A stretch of 64,000 nucleotides of DNA from Dyadobacter fanqingshengii (GCF_023822005.2 NZ_CP098806.1:124001-188000), one strand, 5' to 3'; counted from the stretch's first letter, positions 9,094-18,654 are shown. Made by a program: numbers and translations. The notes: generated by a model not told the origin, from the letters alone.

Positions 9094-9843
9094 CTATGGA
9101 AAAGTCCTGCCGTTTTGAACCAGTTCCATGAATGTTTCACGATAACTTTTGCTGAGCGGAACCTGTCTTTCTCCTATATAAATGGTGTTACCCTGCATAG
9201 CGTCAACCTTTGCAAAATTCACGATAAAAGAGCGGTGCACGCGCACAAATCCCGGCCGGGGCAGCACCTGTTCCATTTTGCCCAATTGGCCCAAAGTCAT
9301 GATCTTCTCCTTCCCACTAAAAATAAGCACATATTCCCCATAGGCTTCAATGAGGTCTATGCTGCTATAAGCGATTTTGTGGATTTTAAAATCGGATTTA
9401 ACAAATAGGTATTCATTATTAGGCCCATCGTTTCTTAATACAATATCAGCGTCGCCAGTAATAACGGGAACTTTGCTGTTAAGCAGGCCAATATATTCGA
9501 TCGCACGACTTGCTGCCTGGAAAAACCGCTCGAAGGAAATTGGTTTTAGCAGATAATCCAGCACAAAAAGCTCGTAACCTTGCAGGGCGTATTCCGTGTA
9601 AGCTGTTGTAAGGATAGTAACTGGTTTTTTTTGTAATGACCTCAGAAAAGAAAGCCCGGTTACATCCGGCATTTGGATGTCGAGGAATAATAAATCAATT
9701 CGCTGTTTTTGCAAAAAACTTTGCGCCTCCATCGCAGATGCGCAGGCAGCAACCAGGTTTAATGCCGGTATTTTAGCCACATAATCGGTTAGCAGCCGCC
9801 TGGCAAGCAGCTCGTCATCTACGATCAGGCAATTCAAAATCAT
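9094..9843 (-). CDS. LytTR-family response regulator
   Basis: A 249-residue two-domain regulator. The receiver domain has the acidic pair (VDDE, residues 8-11), phospho-acceptor Asp55 in LLFLDIQMPD, the conserved Thr in TTAYTEYA and the Lys in LLKPISF. The C-terminal LytTR DNA-binding domain (about residues 145-245) has the signature RVHRSFIVNFAKVDAM and ends with LSKSYRETFMELV. Its start overlaps the stop of the histidine kinase gene by four bases, so the pair is translationally coupled and should act as one system. Targets are unknown; the divergent Spy-like gene across the 250-base intergenic region is a candidate. Confidence 0.9.
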   Translation of the reverse strand: MILNCLIVDDELLARRLLTDYVAKIPALNLVAACASAMEAQSFLQKQRIDLLFLDIQMPDVTGLSFLRSLQKKPVTILTTAYTEYALQGYELFVLDYLLKPISFERFFQAASRAIEYIGLLNSKVPVITGDADIVLRNDGPNNEYLFVKSDFKIHKIAYSSIDLIEAYGEYVLIFSGKEKIMTLGQLGKMEQVLPRPGFVRVHRSFIVNFAKVDAMQGNTIYIGERQVPLSKSYRETFMELVQNGRTFP

Positions 9844-10868
9844 AAACGAAATATTTTTAAGCTGACTACAAATTTATCATCCACCTCAGATAGCTGCAAT
9901 TCGTGATTTTCAGGGTAAATCAATTTCAGTCGTTTGCGCACATTAGCCAGCCCGATTCCTGCTTTTGGCTCCTGGCTTAAAAGTAGCTTTTTGGTATTTC
10001 TGCATTCAAAATGCATGGTTGCGGCACGGTCTACGCTTAATGAGATATGGATATACCCGTCGGGATTCGTATCCAAGTCTGAAAATTTAAAACTGTTTTC
10101 AATAAATACCAGAAGGAGCAACGGCGCAATGAAATGGTTGGGCTGCACGCCGGAGGTTTCAAACGCAATATGCTTTTGATAAGCATCCGATTTAAGCTGT
10201 TGCATGGCAATGATATTACGCAAAAACTCCACCTCTTTTTCAAGCTTAACGCGGTCGGCCTGACAATCATAAAGGGTGTAACGCAGCAATTCGGAGAGCT
10301 TCATAATCATGGGCGCAGCGTTGTCATCTTTGAGGTAGGCCAGCGTATACACATTGTTTAATGTATTAAATAGAAAGTGCGGGTTGATCTGATTTTTCAG
10401 GACTTGCAGCTCCGTCTCCAACTGTTCCCTGAGCAGCTCCGACTGGCGCTGCAATGCATAAAAGCGATCGGATGCAAACTTGTAAGCTGTACTAGTGATG
10501 TGGATCAAAAACAGGAAAAAATACATCCTGCCAAACTGGAATACCCGCGGATACTTGATTTCACGTTTGGCTGGTAGCAAATGCAAACCAGGCTCGGTAA
10601 GTTTCATAAAAAGTATGGTTAGCAGACAAATCAAGATCGCAACCTGTGCCGCGTGCGCCAGATATTTTCTTTTTTCGAGATAACGCGGGATCAAAAAACG
10701 GATCGTCACAAAAGCAACAATTCCCTGAACAGCCACATTGACGGTAGCTACCCAAACCGCATTGCCAAACGGTTGAAAACTGGAAAACAGGAAGAGCCAG
10801 ATCAGCCAGTAACAAATCCAGAACAAATACGGATTGGCTAAATTATAGTTTCGCCCTCTGCTATCCAT
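9840..10868 (-). CDS. LytS/YehU-type sensor histidine kinase
   Basis: A 342-residue membrane kinase. Four hydrophobic segments span residues 1-130 (ending near LIHITSTAYKF), with no extracytoplasmic sensor domain. A short coiled coil leads into the His_kinase domain with NQINPHFLFNTLNN (phospho-acceptor His164), then an ATPase domain with PLLLLVFIENSFKF (N box) and GIGLANVRKRLKLIY (G box). This is the standard Bacteroidota partner of LytTR regulators. It precedes the regulator with a 4-base overlap. The signal is probably sensed within the membrane; no ligand can be named. Confidence 0.9.
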   Translation of the reverse strand: MDSRGRNYNLANPYLFWICYWLIWLFLFSSFQPFGNAVWVATVNVAVQGIVAFVTIRFLIPRYLEKRKYLAHAAQVAILICLLTILFMKLTEPGLHLLPAKREIKYPRVFQFGRMYFFLFLIHITSTAYKFASDRFYALQRQSELLREQLETELQVLKNQINPHFLFNTLNNVYTLAYLKDDNAAPMIMKLSELLRYTLYDCQADRVKLEKEVEFLRNIIAMQQLKSDAYQKHIAFETSGVQPNHFIAPLLLLVFIENSFKFSDLDTNPDGYIHISLSVDRAATMHFECRNTKKLLLSQEPKAGIGLANVRKRLKLIYPENHELQLSEVDDKFVVSLKIFRL

Positions 10869-11120
10869 TGTATTTCAATCGTTTGTACCTGCAAGTGTAA
10901 GATAAAAGCGATTCACGCAAAAAAATCTCCGCTCAACTTACAAATTCCTCCTATGAACGAATCCTTTTTTCACATGAATGGACTTTGATAGTAGTTTCAT
11001 ACTGCTTAGAGGGAATTTGGCTGATTTTATGTGGGAAATCACCATACCCAATGAATACTTTTCCATTTGATGAATTTCCAAGGTTGGTTTGACACAGAAA
11101 CAACCAAAATCTGTCTAACC

Positions 11121-11498
11121 ATGGAAAAGAAACATGTGATCATTACTGCGCTTTTTGGCCTGGTACTCCTTTCAAATCCCTTGTTCGCACAAAAGTTGCT
11201 AACGGACAAACCCGCCGCAGAACGCGCTAAAATGCAGACGCAGCGCATGGCCAGCATCCTTAAACTAGATTCGGCGCAGATCCGAAAAGTGGAAAGTATA
11301 AATCTTGTGTACGCTCAAAAACTGGATCCGATCATGCTCGGCAACGCAAACAAAATGTCCAAACTGAAAGCCGTCCGGGCTTTACAAAGTGAAAAGGAGG
11401 CAGAACTGAAACAGGTTCTGAGCCAGGAACAATTCAATCAGTTTAAGCAGCAGCAACAGGAGAGAAAAGATGAAATCAGAAAGAACAGGAAGTCTTAG
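11121..11498 (+). CDS. Spy-like periplasmic helical protein
   Basis: A 125-residue exported protein from the ATG at 11121, chosen over an in-frame ATG at 11067 because it gives a clear signal peptide (MEKKHVIITALFGLVLLSN, cleavage after FAQ). The mature part is helical and very rich in Lys, Gln and Glu: TQRMASILKLDSAQIRKVES..., AELKQVLSQEQFNQFKQQQQ. The pattern of 'LxLDxxQ' followed by 'LSQEQFxQF' resembles the LTXXQ/Spy/CpxP class of periplasmic chaperone-like stress proteins. It lies divergent to the LytS/LytTR genes, whose regulation it might share. The last 29 bases overlap the next gene. Confidence 0.7.
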   Translation: MEKKHVIITALFGLVLLSNPLFAQKLLTDKPAAERAKMQTQRMASILKLDSAQIRKVESINLVYAQKLDPIMLGNANKMSKLKAVRALQSEKEAELKQVLSQEQFNQFKQQQQERKDEIRKNRKS

Positions 11499-12786
11499 CC
11501 GGTTTTTGCAACAAGGCTTGCTAATGGCTGGATTGCTTTTGGCAGAGTGCAAAACCAGTGAACCGGCCGGATCTGAGATTTTGGATTCAGCCTATGGGCC
11601 AGGCTGGTCGGCTGTGCATGCCGACAGCCGCAATTCCGATTACTCGTCATTACAAGGTCCCCGCAAAGTTGAACTAGCATGGCAACGTAAGTTCGAAGGC
11701 ACCATAAATCTTGGGCCGACCATCGGTAGGCAAGGACAAGTTTACATGACTACCAATGCAGGTGATTGCCATTTGTACGCATTGGATCCGCAGACAGGAA
11801 AAACGGTTTGGTGTACCGACAAGGTAAACAAGTTTGCCGTTGCTTCGTCTGCGCTCCTTGATGAGCAGGGACGACTTTTTATTGCTGACAACGAAGCCAT
11901 GCATGCATTCGACGCGTTGGGGAACTTGCTTTGGGAAACGGAGATCCAGGGCTTTCCGCTCTCGGCACAATTTACACAGACTGGCAGGTTGATCTTCACT
12001 ACGCACATCGGCATGATTTACGTGCTCGACAGAAAAAACGGATCATTGGTTTTAAACCCGCACCCGCTTTCAGGCGAACCTCCGTCTGATCCGAACTTTG
12101 ATCCCAGGGCTTGTATGCGTGGTACTGCGGACTGCCCCTGCGCAAACACGCTTGCCATCGACCAGCAAACGGGCAGGTTCTTTTTTACTTACTGGGCACC
12201 GGGCGCGGTGCAAGCAGGCGTACGGGCAATGGTCTATTCCGAAAAGAACGGCCCGTCTATCAAACCATTGTGGGAGCATACAGCGCTACCCGGCGGCAGC
12301 GCTTCGAGCCCGGATATATCCGCAGACGGCTCGCGCATTTATGTCAACGACAATGCAGGCGGTCTGCATGCTATCGAGGCAGCGACTGGCAACAGTATTT
12401 GGGAATTTGCCATGGGTTATGAGCCCGGCGGGAGCCAATCCACCTCGCCCGAAGGCCTTATTATGCCTGCTGGCGGCGGTGGCGCGCCATTAATGTGCAT
12501 TCAGGACATGGGACAGGAAGCTAAACTGGTGTGGAAAAATGACAGCCTGAACCACCTGGGATTGCCTATGCAGACGGCCGGAAACCTGGCTTTTGCCACC
12601 GTTGCAGGTTCACCCAACAAATCTTACAAAGACCTGGTGATCGTAAACACAAAAACAGGCGAAGTCCTTGATCGTGTGCATTTTCCCGGCAAAACGCTCT
12701 TTACGGTCGGCACGACCATAGGTGGAGAAGGCAATGTGTATGTGCCGGGCTTTGACGGGACTTTGTTTGCCTTCCGGCCGAAATAA
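11470..12786 (+). CDS. PQQ-type beta-propeller lipoprotein
   Basis: A 438-residue exported protein. The leader LQQGLLMAGLLLAEC places a lipidation cysteine at residue 27, with an unusual Glu at -1. The body is a series of PQQ/WD-like blades: VYMTTNAGDCHLYALDPQTG, LFIADNEAMHAFDALGNLLW, IYVNDNAGGLHAIEAATGNS, VYVPGFDGTLFAF. Unlike quinoprotein dehydrogenases it has no visible active-site Asp/Asn/Glu set or haem motif, so a binding or scaffold role is more likely than redox chemistry. The start overlaps the Spy-like gene by 29 bases in another frame. A later ATG at 11524 would leave too short a signal peptide. Confidence 0.8.
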   Translation: MKSERTGSLSRFLQQGLLMAGLLLAECKTSEPAGSEILDSAYGPGWSAVHADSRNSDYSSLQGPRKVELAWQRKFEGTINLGPTIGRQGQVYMTTNAGDCHLYALDPQTGKTVWCTDKVNKFAVASSALLDEQGRLFIADNEAMHAFDALGNLLWETEIQGFPLSAQFTQTGRLIFTTHIGMIYVLDRKNGSLVLNPHPLSGEPPSDPNFDPRACMRGTADCPCANTLAIDQQTGRFFFTYWAPGAVQAGVRAMVYSEKNGPSIKPLWEHTALPGGSASSPDISADGSRIYVNDNAGGLHAIEAATGNSIWEFAMGYEPGGSQSTSPEGLIMPAGGGGAPLMCIQDMGQEAKLVWKNDSLNHLGLPMQTAGNLAFATVAGSPNKSYKDLVIVNTKTGEVLDRVHFPGKTLFTVGTTIGGEGNVYVPGFDGTLFAFRPK

Positions 12787-12832
12787 TTCTAGCTATTCAA
12801 AATTCAATTTTTATTCAAAAAACAAACAGCAT

Positions 12833-13837
12833 ATGATAACAATGCGAGTAATCTCAGGATTGATAATGCTCATTTCAATAGCGGCAAGTTGTCAGAACAG
12901 CACACCCGATCCTGGCAAGCCCAGTCAGCCAGGCCAACTAATGTCTGGCTATGGTGGCAGTTCTTATCAGCATGAAGAGGTGATCAAGAAAAATTACGAT
13001 GACGGGCCCACAGGTTACTGGTTGTATCTGCCGTCATCTCCCGCGCCGGCCTTGGCACCGGTTATTGTGTTTAATCATGGCTATGGCGGCTGGAATCCGG
13101 CCAATTATGGAGCCTGGATCAAACATTTGGTAAGGCAAGGCAACATTGTGATCTATCCCCGCTATCAAAAGGACGCGCGGACCAAGCCGGCAGAATTTAC
13201 GCCCAATGCCGCCGCCGCAATAAAAAGGGCCTTGAAGGTTTTAGCATCAGATGAATTGAAAATCAAAGCCGAGACAGATAAGCTTATTATCATTGGTCAT
13301 TCCTATGGAGGTGTGGTAAGTGCAAATCTGGCACTCAATGCTGCCGAACTTGGCGTACCGATGCCAAAAGGCATCTTTTTAGCTGCCGCTGGCGTCGGGC
13401 CGGTTCCGTCCGGTCAGGCAAAATCCTATGCAGGTCTGTCCGAGTCCTTGAAGTTGCTAATGATCATTGAGAAGCAAGACACCGTCGTGGACAGCGTTTT
13501 TATGAAAAAAGTGTATAATGAATCACAATTGGTCAAAGCCGCCAATAAAGCGCTGCTGATGCATCTTCCGGATGGCTATGGAAGCGATTCGATCACAGCC
13601 GAACACAATGAACCAACGGGTGCCGACCTGGATTTTGACAGCAAAGACGGCAAACTGGCCGCTTCGCCGATAGTGGATGCCACCGACTATTATTGCTACT
13701 GGCGCCTCGCCGACGCCCTGATCGATTGCAGCAGGAACAACAAAGGATGCCCTACCGCCTTCACCGACACAAAAGAACAGACGTTCATGGGTAAGTGGAG
13801 CGATGGGGTCGAGGTTAAAAGATTAACGGGCCGCTAG
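12833..13837 (+). CDS. Alpha/beta hydrolase lipoprotein
   Basis: A 334-residue protein from the ATG at 12833; an earlier in-frame ATG at 12722 lies inside the preceding gene and gives no signal. The leader ends in SIAASC, with lipidated Cys20. Catalytic features are an oxyanion-loop motif VIVFNHGYGG and the nucleophile elbow GHSYGG with Ser157. The family is that of chlorophyllase/PETase-like and other serine esterases. The C-terminus carries several Cys (YYCYW, LIDCSRNNKGCP) that could form disulfides in the periplasm. The substrate is unknown. It follows the PQQ-propeller gene by 46 bases and probably forms one unit with it. Confidence 0.8.
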   Translation: MITMRVISGLIMLISIAASCQNSTPDPGKPSQPGQLMSGYGGSSYQHEEVIKKNYDDGPTGYWLYLPSSPAPALAPVIVFNHGYGGWNPANYGAWIKHLVRQGNIVIYPRYQKDARTKPAEFTPNAAAAIKRALKVLASDELKIKAETDKLIIIGHSYGGVVSANLALNAAELGVPMPKGIFLAAAGVGPVPSGQAKSYAGLSESLKLLMIIEKQDTVVDSVFMKKVYNESQLVKAANKALLMHLPDGYGSDSITAEHNEPTGADLDFDSKDGKLAASPIVDATDYYCYWRLADALIDCSRNNKGCPTAFTDTKEQTFMGKWSDGVEVKRLTGR

Positions 13838-13990
13838 TTTATTGCAAAACAGGTTCTATCTCCGGAATGTGTCCAGTCTGATGTAAGAGATAAAGAAACT
13901 ATTTGCTGGAAAGTAACCAGGAGTCAATAAATTTTGGTTTTATTTAGGCAGCAGAAGCAAGATTTTTAATCTACCCTCTAAACCCCCTTC

Positions 13991-15412
13991 ATGGAGCAAA
14001 TCGTCAATTCAATTAATAGTGTGATTTGGAGCAACGCGCTCATTGCACTCTGCCTTGGAACAGGGATCTATTTTTCGATAGTTACCCGCTTTTTACAAGT
14101 CAGGTTTTTAAAGGATATGGTCACCTTGCTTTTTGGCAATAAGGCATCTGAGAAAGGTGTCTCATCGTTTCAGGCTTTTGCGATTGCAATATCGGGAAGG
14201 GTAGGTACCGGTAACATTGCGGGTGTCGCAACTGCCATTGCAATGGGAGGACCCGGCGCCGTATTCTGGATGTGGGCGATTGCATTTCTAGGCGCGGCAT
14301 CGGCCTATGTTGAAGCCACACTCGGGCAAATCTATAAGCAGGTCAAAGACGGGCAATATCGGGGAGGCCCCGCATTTTATATAGAAAAAGGGTTGGGCGT
14401 AAAATGGTACGCAACACTGTTTGCAGTTGCTACCATTGCCAGCACCGCATTGTTTTTGCCCGGTGTCCAGAGCAACAGCATAGCTACGAGCGCAAAAACT
14501 GCATTTGACATCCCGGTTGAAATGACGGGTGCGGCCATTACAATCATGCTCGGGCTGATCATTTTTGGCGGAGTAAAACGGATTGGTAAGGTGGCTGAAC
14601 TGGTTGTCCCGTTCATGGCGGGTGCATATATTCTGATGGCGCTGGTCATTATTGCCATCAATATCACGCAAGTTCCCGCGGTATTTGGTCTAATCTTGCG
14701 CTCGGCATTTGATATGGAACCCGCATTTGCCGGCATTTTTGGCATGGCTGTTTCCTGGGGTGTTAAGCGCGGTATTTATTCTAATGAGGCAGGGCAGGGC
14801 ACAGCACCACACGCCGCTGCTGCCGCAGAAGCGAGCCATCCCGTTAAGCAGGGCCTTGTTCAAGCATTTTCCGTCTATGTTGACACTTTATTTGTATGTA
14901 CGGCCACAGCATTAATGATTCTCTTTACAGGCAAGTTCAATGTGGTCAATCCCAATGGTGGGTTTCTCGTAGAAAACGTGAAAGGCATGGCAATCGGATC
15001 CGAATTTACGCAGCAGGCGATTAACGCGCACTTTCCAGCTCTGGGAAGCGGATTTGTCTCCATAGCGCTGCTGTTCTTTGCATTTACGACCATCATGGCC
15101 TATTACTACATTGCAGAAACCAATCTTAGTTATTTGATGAAGGATGGTGACAGCAAAATAATGCTTTGGATGTTACGAGGCTTGATCATGGCTGCTACTT
15201 TTTACGGATCTGTGAAGACTGCCGAACTTGCCTGGACAATTGGGGACATTGGCGTAGGAATGATGGCGTGGCTTAATATTATTGCCATTCTACTGCTGAG
15301 AAAGCCTGCACTGGACGCTTTGAAAGATTATCAGGCGCAGAAAAAGCAGGGCAAAGACCCCGTCTACAATGCTTCTAGGCTAGGAGTGAAAAATGCAGAA
15401 GAATGGATTTGA
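13991..15412 (+). CDS. Sodium:alanine (AGCS) symporter
   Basis: A 473-residue integral membrane protein with about 10-11 helices. AGCS hallmarks are VGTGNIAGVATAIAMGGPGA near the N-terminus, WMWAIAFLGAASAYVEATLG, and the central GMAVSWGVKRGIYSNEAGQG block. It should couple sodium (or proton) entry to uptake of alanine, glycine or a related small amino acid across the inner membrane. The start is an ATG at 13991. It ends 46 bases before the convergent antiporter gene. It does not appear to be in an operon. Confidence 0.92.
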   Translation: MEQIVNSINSVIWSNALIALCLGTGIYFSIVTRFLQVRFLKDMVTLLFGNKASEKGVSSFQAFAIAISGRVGTGNIAGVATAIAMGGPGAVFWMWAIAFLGAASAYVEATLGQIYKQVKDGQYRGGPAFYIEKGLGVKWYATLFAVATIASTALFLPGVQSNSIATSAKTAFDIPVEMTGAAITIMLGLIIFGGVKRIGKVAELVVPFMAGAYILMALVIIAINITQVPAVFGLILRSAFDMEPAFAGIFGMAVSWGVKRGIYSNEAGQGTAPHAAAAAEASHPVKQGLVQAFSVYVDTLFVCTATALMILFTGKFNVVNPNGGFLVENVKGMAIGSEFTQQAINAHFPALGSGFVSIALLFFAFTTIMAYYYIAETNLSYLMKDGDSKIMLWMLRGLIMAATFYGSVKTAELAWTIGDIGVGMMAWLNIIAILLLRKPALDALKDYQAQKKQGKDPVYNASRLGVKNAEEWI

Positions 15413-15458
15413 AATTGCAAGAATGAAATAATTAAGATAAAGACAGGTGTTTAGTGTA

Positions 15459-17630
15459 TCAATTTCCGGGTTTCAAAATGTTGCGGATCAGTTTATCACC
15501 TGTTTTACTGATTTGGTTAATTCCTTTTTGCAATATTTCACCAGTTCGTTCTGTCTGGCCGGTTTGTATTGAAAAATCAGCTTGCAGATCCGGATACATC
15601 AAGAGGTAATTATACTCATTGAAATACTTGGCAAGATGGCGGGGAACCTCGGCCAGGGCGTCATGATAACTGATATTGCCCGGCCGTGCGCAAATGACAA
15701 CAAACAGATCCTCTGTTCGAACGTCTCGGGAAAGGATCAGGAAATCACTCCAATCATCAAAAAGCGTAAATTGGGCGCCTGGCCCTTTATTGGCCTGGTT
15801 ATAGGCCTGGATTGATGCAAGCGTACCTTCCGAGCTGTAATAATGCACATCACAGTTCAGCTGTTTTCCGATGGTTGATATCCGCTCAATCAACATTGGG
15901 AACGAGGCTTCCAGCTCAACCCGGTCTGAACATACGACCGTGATTTTTCCAATCGTGTTTAGGGGCTGCATGCCATGGATCAGGTAAACAATCTGCGGGC
16001 ACCTGGCCAGAAGTTTCTGGGACTTCAAGCCAGTTACTGAACCAGGGTCTTTCTCCCCTTTTTGCTGACCGATGATCACTTCGTGGATCCTTTTTTCTTC
16101 CAGCGTGTGCTGAATGCCGGAAGCGTAACTGACATCATAGCGGATCAGCGGCGATACGATCACATCCGTTGCAGCTGCCGTGGTGACCATCCTGTCCTGG
16201 TATTTTCTTAACCTGCGTTCTTCCGATTCTCGGTCCACGGTTTCGGAACTGATCACAGACAGCACAAAGATATTCTGCTCGTGTTTTCTAGGCTGCATCA
16301 GCAGTGCCAGCTCGATCATCGGATCAATCGTATCTTCTTTGGAGGCTGCGATTAAGATATTGCGGGTTCCTTGTCCCGCCGCCTTGTTAGCACCCTCATT
16401 GAGTTTTTTGGCAATCTTAACCGCTGCCCGGCTCGTCTCGATCGAGGCGATTGTGCAGGTGATCAATATCATGATCAAACAGCCATTAAGCACGTCTTCA
16501 TTTAATAAACGAATGGGTTCTCCCAATTCATTTTGCCCGATAATAATGTTATAACCTACCAGAACTGTTGCAAGCGTAGCCGCAGCCCGCGCCGCACTCA
16601 GCCCGAAGATAAGCGTCCGCTCGTCGCCATTCATTTTGAATGATTTTTGTGTTAATAGCGCCGCCAGCCACTTGGATACCAAAGCTGCCACAGTCATAAT
16701 GCCCGCTACTTTCAATGATTCGGCACTTTTGAAAAGCACTTGAATGTCGACCAGCATGCCTACGCCAATCAGAAAGAAAGGAATAAAAAGCGCGTTGCCG
16801 ACGAAATCGATCCGGTTCATCAGAGGAGAATGATGGGGGATCAGTCTGTTTAAGGCCAGCCCGGATAGGAATGCGCCGATAATGGGTTCAATGCCTGCAA
16901 GTTCTGCTAAAAAAGAACCCAGGAACACCATCGCCAGCACAAAGGTGTACTGCGCAATGCTGTCATCGAAATGCTTGAAAAACCAGCGTGCAATGATCGG
17001 AAACACAAACCAGACAATCAATGCAAACACAATAACGGACACGATGAGCTGTATCCAAAAAGCCTGGTTAATCTCGCCCTGGCTCATTTTGGCAATAACA
17101 GCCAGCACAAGGAGGGAAAGAATATCGGTAATGATCGTTCCGCCGACTGCAATGATGGCGGCTTTTGTTTTATGCACATTGAAACGCGCTGCGACCGGGT
17201 AGGAGATAAGCGTGTGCGATGCCAGCATACTGGCAAACAGAATACTGGAAATCCAGCTAAAACCAAGCAAAAACCTGGCAGCCGGGGCTGCAATCAGCAT
17301 GGGCACGGCAAAAGTAAAGACTCCAAAAATCAGGCTTTTTGAGCTGTTCTTCTTGAATTCTTTCATGTCAATTTCCAGGGCCGCCAGAAACATGATGTAT
17401 ATTAAGCCAACCGTTCCAAAGAGGACAATGCTGCTGTCGCGCCGGAGCAGATTGGCCCCGTGTTCGCCAACTGCCACACCGGCCAGAATAAGCCCAATGA
17501 CATAAGGAACCTTGATTCTGTTGAGCAGCAGCGGCACGAACAAAATGATAAACAGCACCAGCGAAAATATGAGCACCGGGTTGCTAAGCGGAAGCTCGAA
17601 CATGCTTTCTGCATTCAATAATATGGCCAT
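15459..17630 (-). CDS. CPA2-type cation:proton antiporter with C-terminal USP-like region
   Basis: A 723-residue protein. About 400 residues form a Kef/Nap-type exchanger: FGTVGLIYIMFLAALEIDM, GAFLSGLALNRLIPHHSPLM, GNALFIPFFLIGVGMLV and GLSAARAAATLATVLVGYN. The remaining 300 residues are soluble and resemble a tandem universal-stress-protein (UspA) module, starting NILIAASKEDTIDPMIELAL. It should exchange Na+ or K+ for H+ at the inner membrane, with the cytosolic tail regulating it. No KTN/TrkA-N nucleotide domain is seen. It starts 5 bases downstream of the carbonic-anhydrase-like lipoprotein gene, so the two are almost certainly one operon. A close paralogue lies at 62035-63999. Confidence 0.9.
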   Translation of the reverse strand: MAILLNAESMFELPLSNPVLIFSLVLFIILFVPLLLNRIKVPYVIGLILAGVAVGEHGANLLRRDSSIVLFGTVGLIYIMFLAALEIDMKEFKKNSSKSLIFGVFTFAVPMLIAAPAARFLLGFSWISSILFASMLASHTLISYPVAARFNVHKTKAAIIAVGGTIITDILSLLVLAVIAKMSQGEINQAFWIQLIVSVIVFALIVWFVFPIIARWFFKHFDDSIAQYTFVLAMVFLGSFLAELAGIEPIIGAFLSGLALNRLIPHHSPLMNRIDFVGNALFIPFFLIGVGMLVDIQVLFKSAESLKVAGIMTVAALVSKWLAALLTQKSFKMNGDERTLIFGLSAARAAATLATVLVGYNIIIGQNELGEPIRLLNEDVLNGCLIMILITCTIASIETSRAAVKIAKKLNEGANKAAGQGTRNILIAASKEDTIDPMIELALLMQPRKHEQNIFVLSVISSETVDRESEERRLRKYQDRMVTTAAATDVIVSPLIRYDVSYASGIQHTLEEKRIHEVIIGQQKGEKDPGSVTGLKSQKLLARCPQIVYLIHGMQPLNTIGKITVVCSDRVELEASFPMLIERISTIGKQLNCDVHYYSSEGTLASIQAYNQANKGPGAQFTLFDDWSDFLILSRDVRTEDLFVVICARPGNISYHDALAEVPRHLAKYFNEYNYLLMYPDLQADFSIQTGQTERTGEILQKGINQISKTGDKLIRNILKPGN

Positions 17631-17635
17631 ACGGT

Positions 17636-18457
17636 CTATTTTTTAGCGGATGGGGTCAGAGGAGCTTCGCGGTCCAGGATCGTAACCGAGCGTTTGCTAG
17701 CATCGTAAAAGGCACTTTTTAAAACGACCTTGCCACTGTCTGCCAGCATTTTTATCTGCGGGCTGCTTTGAAGTATCTTTTCCAGTGTGAGCCGTGATTG
17801 GCTCTGTGCGATGTTATTTACAAAATCTTTATTGGCAGAAGAGCGATCTGCGAATTCAGGCGCTGATTTTGTGGCTTGTGACAGCTCGCTCATAATGCTT
17901 GCGAAATTGGCAGTTTGCACATTGTCCACCGCTGCACCAATGATGCGGCTGTTGCTGCTGGAAAGGACCAGAATAACCTTTGTACCGCTATAATTCAGCG
18001 CATACTCCATCACTGCAATCTGTTTGGGATCAACCAGGCAGGCAGGGCTTGATAGCTGCATCAACATGGAGCGCCGCAGATCGAAGATCTTTTCAACTGA
18101 CTGGTTGAGATCAATGTCTGTCATCACCAAAACCGGTTTTATTCTAGCCAGAGAGTCAGGAATTTTATTTTCAGAATTATAAATAAATGACGAGTCCTTG
18201 GAAAACCTGCGATGGCCCTTCATTAAGGCTTGAAGAACATTTTTAGGTGTATGCTGATAGATGGAGTCAAGGACCATTTCGAAAGTCTGCTTTACCGAAT
18301 CTTCCTGGCTGATGCTAAGAGTGCTATCTGGTGTGCCTACCGCAGTACTATCAGGTTTATTTACTGTTTTTTTATCAGCAGAATTACAACAAAAAAGCCA
18401 GAAAATTGAAAATGAAAAAAGAATCGCGCGAACAAGGTTTTTAAAAGGGTTTAGCAT
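17636..18457 (-). CDS. Lipoprotein with a beta-carbonic-anhydrase-like domain lacking zinc ligands
   Basis: A 273-residue exported lipoprotein counted from the ATG at 18457; an upstream ATG at 18493 adds 12 residues. The leader ends FWLFCC, giving a lipidation Cys near residue 23. From about residue 74 the sequence follows the beta-carbonic anhydrase pattern: VLQALMKGHRRF, PVLVMTDIDLNQSVEKIFD, IAVMEYALNYSGTKVILVL, IIGAAVDN, then LQSSPQIKMLADSGKVVLKS and AFYDASKRSVTIL. At the CxDSR position the sequence is D-I-D-L-N (residues 113-117), so the first zinc Cys is Asp and the Arg is Asn; the Asp is kept. At HxxC both ligands are Ser (about 167 and 170). Catalysis therefore looks impossible. It is operonic with the CPA2 antiporter. 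Confidence 0.72.
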   Translation of the reverse strand: MLNPFKNLVRAILFSFSIFWLFCCNSADKKTVNKPDSTAVGTPDSTLSISQEDSVKQTFEMVLDSIYQHTPKNVLQALMKGHRRFSKDSSFIYNSENKIPDSLARIKPVLVMTDIDLNQSVEKIFDLRRSMLMQLSSPACLVDPKQIAVMEYALNYSGTKVILVLSSSNSRIIGAAVDNVQTANFASIMSELSQATKSAPEFADRSSANKDFVNNIAQSQSRLTLEKILQSSPQIKMLADSGKVVLKSAFYDASKRSVTILDREAPLTPSAKK

Positions 18458-18654
18458 AGGCTTATCAAAATTGATCGTGGTAGGATTTACCATAATAAGT
18501 AAAAATATTGAGTAAATAATAAATATTCATTTTAAAATACCACACCCTGTTAATATAAAGGTATTAGCAGCAAATACGGGCGGGGCCTCTTTTTTGTCGA
18601 CCGCATGCTGAAAGGCGTGTCCAAGCTTGTCCTTAATTAAACATCCTCGCAGTA

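Noticed and set aside
13925..13940. TAAATTTTG before the AGCS symporter as a -7 box
   Set aside because: Spacer to the nearest TTTG is too long and the box has one extra base, so the match is not better than chance.
17636..18493. Upstream ATG at 18493 as the start of the CA-like lipoprotein
   Set aside because: It adds a polar 12-residue stretch before the signal; the ATG at 18457 gives a cleaner lipoprotein leader, although the choice is not certain.
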